Assembly (NCBI RefSeq): GCF_000218565.1
Contig: NC_015684.1
Location: forward strand, 2,108,001-2,172,000
Length of the DNA stretch: 64,000 bases
From: Afipia carboxidovorans OM5
GTDB lineage: Bacteria; Pseudomonadota; Alphaproteobacteria; Rhizobiales; Xanthobacteraceae
Direction: 5' to 3'
Positions 60,017 through 64,000 of the stretch are shown here, one piece after another (positions within the stretch are counted from its first letter, which is position 1; every line of letters begins with the position of its first letter). Both the position numbers and the translations under genes were made by a program. Below the pieces are notes generated by a model, which was not told the origin of the DNA, searched no databases, and saw only the letters and a program-made list of their open reading frames with translations.

Positions 60017-60583
60017 GTGAGAGTCATCGCAAGCTCAATCCGCAAAGGCAATATCATCGACCAGGACGGCAAGCTATACGTGGTCCTGAGCGCGGAGAAT
60101 ATCCATCCCGGTAAGGGCACGCCGGTGAGCCAGATCGAAATGCGTCGAATCAGCGACGGTGTGAAGATCTCGGAGCGCTACAAGACCACCGATCAGGTCG
60201 AGCGCGCTCATGTCGAGGATCACGATTACAACTTCCTCTACGCGGACGATGACGGCTTCCACTTCATGAACAACGAGAGCTACGAGCAGCTCATGGTGCC
60301 GAAGGACGTCGTCGGCACTGCCGCGCCGTATCTCTCCGAAAATCTCACCGTGAAGCTCGCAATTCACGAGGGCGTCGCGGTGGCGATCACCCTGCCCCAG
60401 CGCATTACGCTTGAGGTTGTGGAAACCGAGCCGGTGACGAAGGGACAGACTGCATCGTCGTCCTACAAGCCCGCCGTGCTGTCGAATGGCGTGCGCTCCG
60501 CTGTGCCGCCGCATATCGGCGTCGGCACCCGTATCGTGGTGATGACGGAAGACGGCTCCTACGTCGAGCGCGCGAAGGACTAA
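60017..60583 (+). CDS. efp: Translation elongation factor P
   Basis: 188 residues, the exact family length, from the GTG at 60017; the longer frame to 59894 adds 41 residues that no EF-P has. Lys33 in [16 protein letters not shown] is the predicted beta-lysylation site. The acidic domain II and domain III ([42 protein letters not shown]) follow. EF-P relieves ribosome stalling at polyproline. EpmA and EpmB are coded next door; no EpmC is seen. Confidence 0.95.
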
Positions 60584-60906
60584 ATTCGCCTGATAAAAAC
60601 ACGGCCGGCGCGCATGTCTCGCGGCGGCCGCGCAGGTGTTTGACATCACCGATAAAATGCATAGCTTTGACTTGCGCAGACATTCGCGGGATCGCGAACC
60701 TATGCGCGCGGGTCAGGCAACACGTTACGCCGGACCCAAAATCGCCCGATAGGCCGATGTGCCTGCCTTTACAGGCTAGGGTTGAAAAGCGAACGCAGCG
60801 CCAGCGCTGCACCGCTTCACTACGCGGAGGATGCACCGCATCACCCTACTTCGCGTGCCCCCATGGACAGTTGAGGTCCCTTCACCCGCTCAAGGAGGTA
60901 CGAGCC
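60584..60906. other. Region between efp and a small protein gene
   Basis: No supported gene. TTGACA at 60640 could be a -35 for the downstream 60907 gene, but no good -10 sits at the right distance. An open frame starting from this TTG leads into the small gene but lacks a ribosome-binding site until 60891. Confidence 0.45.
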
Positions 60907-61107
60907 ATGTCAGTTCATCCCGGCAAAGATCCTTTGACCGCAAACGCCACCTCGAACGGCAAGGTTCAAAAGGACAATGTCCATCGGCTATTTCCGCGCA
61001 CTTCGCAAACACCTCCGACGAAATCTCCGGCCGTGCCGAAAAAACCGCCGATACACGGACGGGAGGATTTCAGTGGCGGCGACGATCCCGGGCCGAGCGC
61101 TGCCTGA
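60907..61107 (+). CDS. Small hypothetical protein
   Basis: 66 residues. Very strong start: AAGGAGG at 60892-60898, eight bases before the ATG at 60907. Hydrophilic, Pro/Lys-rich (TPPTKSPAVPKKPPIHG) and acidic-Gly at the end (DFSGGDDPG). No family recognised; probably disordered. A hairpin GGTTGCGGC/GCCAGCAACC follows at about 61123-61149. Confidence 0.6.
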   Translation: MSVHPGKDPLTANATSNGKVQKDNVHRLFPRTSQTPPTKSPAVPKKPPIHGREDFSGGDDPGPSAA

Positions 61108-61323
61108 CACGGCAAGTTGGTTGCGGCGGCTAAAGCCAGCAACCACGCCAGGCTGAAATCCCCGCGTTAAAGCGCGCGTTCGTGCAACGGCGCGCTTGCG
61201 GCCATGCAGCCCGAATTCCCGCAATCCCTTTCAGTGGTGGCGCCGTGCTCAGCGCGGCGAGCCGCTTTATCGCCTATTGCGCCGGCGCAAGCCGGCTCCG
61301 TTCTGTCAAAAATGGAGAACTGA

Positions 61324-61878
61324 ATGAAGAAAATCGCTCTGCGCAACTCGGACGCGCGCCGGAATAGCCATTCTCATGGCACCGAAACCCATCCGAACGG
61401 ATGGACGCATGCGCGCGAGTCCAGCGTGGAGCACAAGCCTTGCGTGGACAAGAGCGAGGCACACCCTACCGCGAAGACCAGCATCGCGTTCAACGACAAC
61501 GCCGATTACGACGGTTTCGTCGAGCGCGAGGGTCTACGCTTTGCAGGCACCCACCTCATTCTCGATCTTTGGCAGGCATCGAACCTCGACAATCTCGAGA
61601 TCGTCGAAAACGCGCTGCGGCAAGCAACCGAAGCCGCCGGCGCCACGCTCCTGAGCATCGATCTCCATAGCTTCACACCGACCGGCGGCATCACAGGTGT
61701 TGGGATCCTCGCGGAAAGCCACATCTCGATCCACACATGGCCGGAACACGCCTATGCCGCACTCGATATCTTCATGTGCGGCAAGGCGAGTCCCCACAAG
61801 GCGATCGATGTGCTGCGCCTCGCCTTCACGCCGGGCAAGCTGGTTCTGGCCGAGCACAAACGAGGACTGATGCCGTGA
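61324..61878 (+). CDS. speD: S-adenosylmethionine decarboxylase proenzyme, with His-rich N-terminal extension
   Basis: 184 residues; class 1B AdoMetDC. The self-cleavage serine is Ser132 in LAESHISIHTWPE, giving the pyruvoyl group, followed by ALDIFMCG. The first 60 residues (HSHGTETHPNGWTHAR... HKPCVDKSEAHPTAK) are hydrophilic and His-rich and lie upstream of the usual start of the family. The ATG at 61324 is supported by GGAG ten bases upstream. Produces decarboxylated SAM for spermidine synthesis; overlaps speE by four bases (GTGA). Confidence 0.92.
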   Translation: MKKIALRNSDARRNSHSHGTETHPNGWTHARESSVEHKPCVDKSEAHPTAKTSIAFNDNADYDGFVEREGLRFAGTHLILDLWQASNLDNLEIVENALRQATEAAGATLLSIDLHSFTPTGGITGVGILAESHISIHTWPEHAYAALDIFMCGKASPHKAIDVLRLAFTPGKLVLAEHKRGLMP

Positions 61879-62732
61879 CCATTTTTCAGGAGACGATGTA
61901 TCAAGGTCATGCGCAGGCTCTCACCGTCGAGGAGACCTTGTATCAGGGCCGCACCGACTATCAGGACGTTCTGATCTTCAGGAACGAGACGTTCGGCAAT
62001 GTCATGGCGCTCGATGGCGTCGTGCAACTGACCGATCTCGACAATCACGTCTATCACGAGATGATGGCTCATGTGCCGCTGACCGCACATGGTGCCGCGA
62101 AAGACGTGCTGGTCATCGGCGGCGGCGACGGCGGAACGTTGAAGGAGGTTCTCAAGCAACCGGTCGACAATGCGGTGCTGGTCGAGATCGACCCGCAGGT
62201 CATCGAATTGTCGAAGCGCTATTTTCCCGCCGTGTCGGCAGGCGCATTCGATGATCCGCGCGTCTCGGTGCGGATCGAGGACGGACTCAAATACGTCGCC
62301 AATGCCGACCGGCAATTCGATGTGGTGATCATCGATTCAACCGACCCGGTGGGCCCCGGTGAGGCGCTGTTCTCCGATGCGTTCTATGCCAACTGCCGCG
62401 CCTTGCTGCGCGCGGGTGGGCTGGTGGTTCTGCAAAGCGGCACGCCGTTTTTCCGGCCCGCCGACCTCGATCAAATTTGCCGGCGGCTCGGCGTGCATTT
62501 CGGTGCGGCAAAGCCTTTCCTCGCCCCGGTCCCGACCTACGCCCACGGCCAACTCGCGCTGATTGCCGCAGGCCCATCGGCTGCTGCCCTGTGCCCGCCG
62601 CTGGCAACGCTCGATGAGCGGTTTGCGCCCATCAACAGCAGGCTGCGATATTATTCGCCGCAGGTTCATCATGCGGCCTTCACGCTCGCTCCGGCGCTCC
62701 GGAAGAGCGTCACAGCAGACAATGCTCAGTGA
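61875..62732 (+). CDS. speE: Spermidine synthase
   Basis: 285 residues from a GTG at 61875 overlapping the speD stop; the earlier frame from 61737 is speD in another frame. An alternative ATG at 61896 would drop seven residues. Motifs: YQDVLIFRNETFGNVMALDGVVQLTDLDNHVYHEMMAHVPL, GGGDGGTLKEVL, VEIDPQVIELSKRYFP and DVVIIDSTDPVGPGEALFS. Transfers aminopropyl from decarboxylated SAM to putrescine. Two-gene operon with speD. Confidence 0.94.
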   Translation: MTIFQETMYQGHAQALTVEETLYQGRTDYQDVLIFRNETFGNVMALDGVVQLTDLDNHVYHEMMAHVPLTAHGAAKDVLVIGGGDGGTLKEVLKQPVDNAVLVEIDPQVIELSKRYFPAVSAGAFDDPRVSVRIEDGLKYVANADRQFDVVIIDSTDPVGPGEALFSDAFYANCRALLRAGGLVVLQSGTPFFRPADLDQICRRLGVHFGAAKPFLAPVPTYAHGQLALIAAGPSAAALCPPLATLDERFAPINSRLRYYSPQVHHAAFTLAPALRKSVTADNAQ

Positions 62733-62809
62733 GGCGACCAAGGTTCCCCCGTCCCACCGCCTCACCTGATACGGTTTGGGCTTGGGCATTGCTCGGTTAG
62801 ACTGGGTAG

Positions 62810-64000
62810 ATGGCTGATGACGATTCCCTGTTGCCACTTGCACTGACCCGCCGCAGCTTGCTGCTTGGCGCGGGAGCAGTCGCATTCACGCCTTTGCCCG
62901 GCCGCGCCGCGCCGCAAGGTTTCGAGCAGTGGCGGGATGCGTTCCACGCCAAGGCTGCAGCCAAGGGCGTCTCGAACACGACCTATTCACGCGTCATGGG
63001 CCGGATCGAGCCCGACATGAGCGTGTTCGCCAAGCTGCGCAATCAACCCGAGTTCAAGGAGCAGCTCTGGCAATACATCAACCGCCGTGTCTCCGACTGG
63101 CGCGTGACGAACGGCAAGGACGCGCTGCGCCAGCATGGTGCGCTGTTCTCTCGCATCGAACGCGACTTCGGCGTCGAGCGCGGCACATTGCTCGCGCTCT
63201 GGGGCGTCGAGAGTGCCTATGGCGATCCGCTCGTGCAGAAGAACCACATGCGGCCGATTTTTCCTTCGCTCGCCGCGCTCGCATGGCGAGAGCCACGCCG
63301 CAAGGCCTATTGGGAGACCGAGCTCATCAACGCGCTGCGCATCGTCGAGCGTGGCTGGAGCACGCCGGAGGAAATGCGCGGCTCGTGGGCTGGCGCGATG
63401 GGTCACACGCAATGGATGCCGGAAGTCTGGCTCAATGTCGGCTTCGATTATGATGGCGACGGCCGCGTCTCACCGTTTGGCAGACCGGACGATGCGCTGG
63501 GCTCGACCGCACGCTACCTCGTCAAGCGCGGCAAGTATCACCGCAACGAGCATTGGGGTTATGAGGTCACCGGCAGCAACGGTGGCTCCGGACAGGAAAA
63601 CCGCAGCTATGCGCAGTGGGCGGCCGCAGGCGTGACGCGCGCCGATGGTCTGCCGTTTCAGCGCCCGAACGACAAGGCGCGGCTGTGGACACCGGTCGCG
63701 GGTGGCCCGTCATTTCTGATCGGGCCGAATTTCTTTGCGGTGAGAAGCTACAATCCGTCGATGAACTACGCGCTCGCCATCGTCCATCTCGGCGACCGCA
63801 TATTGGGCGCAGGCCCGTTCCGGCAACCCTTCCCTGGTTCGGAGCGCGCGCTGACACTTGCCGAAATCCAGGAAGTACAGACACGCCTGACCAAAGCCGG
63901 GTTCGACACCGGCGGCACCGATGGCCGTGTCGGCAACGACACCATGAAGGCGGTGAAGGATTTTCAGACCCGTGCCGGTCTTACGCCCGACGGCTATGCC
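62810..64000 (+). CDS. Lytic murein transglycosylase (MltB-like), 3' end cut by window
   Basis: 397 codons visible, open to the edge. Twin-arginine-like signal TRRSLLLGAGAVAFTPLPGRA, then a MltB/SLT_2 catalytic domain with the Glu in GVESAYGDPLVQ, GAMGHTQWMPEVWLNVGFDYDGDGRVSPF and NEHWGYEV. From about residue 350 a peptidoglycan-binding domain begins (LTLAEIQEVQTRLTKAGFDTGGTDGRVGNDTMKAVKDFQ), normally at the C-terminus. Cleaves peptidoglycan glycan strands in the periplasm. Confidence 0.9.
   Translation, partial: MADDDSLLPLALTRRSLLLGAGAVAFTPLPGRAAPQGFEQWRDAFHAKAAAKGVSNTTYSRVMGRIEPDMSVFAKLRNQPEFKEQLWQYINRRVSDWRVTNGKDALRQHGALFSRIERDFGVERGTLLALWGVESAYGDPLVQKNHMRPIFPSLAALAWREPRRKAYWETELINALRIVERGWSTPEEMRGSWAGAMGHTQWMPEVWLNVGFDYDGDGRVSPFGRPDDALGSTARYLVKRGKYHRNEHWGYEVTGSNGGSGQENRSYAQWAAAGVTRADGLPFQRPNDKARLWTPVAGGPSFLIGPNFFAVRSYNPSMNYALAIVHLGDRILGAGPFRQPFPGSERALTLAEIQEVQTRLTKAGFDTGGTDGRVGNDTMKAVKDFQTRAGLTPDGYA

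Noticed and set aside
61108..61323. Possible polyamine-responsive leader (speF-like) before speD.
   Set aside because: Only a simple hairpin at about 61123-61149 is visible, which is too little to claim a structured leader.

Overview
The window looks like chromosomal DNA of a high-GC alphaproteobacterium, most likely Nitrobacteraceae/Bradyrhizobiaceae (the Bradyrhizobium, Rhodopseudomonas, Nitrobacter, Afipia neighbourhood). Support: Aap-type general amino-acid transporter in the order aapJQMP, an NDUFS4-type complex I accessory protein, a tandem cold-shock-domain protein, and intergenic palindromic repeats of the type common in that family (7813-7888, 19192-19303, 25030-25080). Species cannot be named from the sequence alone.

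Region 1 (1-7793) is an acyl-CoA catabolic locus: a cut FAD oxidoreductase, two CaiB/BaiF CoA-transferases, an AMACR-type racemase, an acyl-CoA dehydrogenase, an enoyl-CoA hydratase and a GcvA-like LysR regulator. A perfect 10+10 bp dyad lies between the divergent LysR and CoA-transferase genes. Region 2 (7907-17664) has a DTW-domain protein and a four-gene RND efflux operon (NodT-like lipoprotein, membrane fusion protein, two different RND pumps, MdtABC-like). Region 3 (18149-25029) holds cysteine synthase, aapJQMP and a cystathionine beta-lyase-like enzyme. Region 4 (25084-28805) is an envelope glycan/lipid A sugar module: LAB_N membrane protein, polyprenyl-phosphate glycosyltransferase, PAP2 phosphatase, ArnT-like transferase.

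Region 5 (29118-31342) is a small AT-richer insert bounded by a 23 bp direct repeat of the 3' end of tRNA-Arg(TCT). It carries an unusual glycan-associated gene and a methyltransferase gene broken by one in-frame TGA. Then come small conserved genes, an OpgC-like membrane protein and a secreted protein (31462-33973).

Region 6 (34327-50897) is the centrepiece: a complete Lap-type adhesin system. It has a TolC-like outer-membrane protein, a LapB-like ABC transporter with a degenerate C39 domain, a LapC/HlyD-like adaptor, a LapG-like transglutaminase-fold cysteine protease and, convergent with it, a 3288-residue RTX/VCBS adhesin whose N-terminal module contains a Pro-Ala-Ala-Gly site of the kind LapG cuts. 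No LapD-like c-di-GMP receptor is present. Related GGTTAA-N6-TTAACC-like sites occur before tolC, lapG and the adhesin.

Region 7 (51137-64000) is mostly housekeeping: a secreted Cys-containing protein, GT4 glycosyltransferase, tRNA-Pro, DUF192 protein, double cold-shock protein, glyoxalase I, UbiX, tRNA-Glu, the EF-P module (epmB, epmA, divergent efp), the spermidine operon speD-speE, and a lytic transglycosylase cut by the window end. A probable small RNA with C-rich loops lies upstream of the glyoxalase gene.
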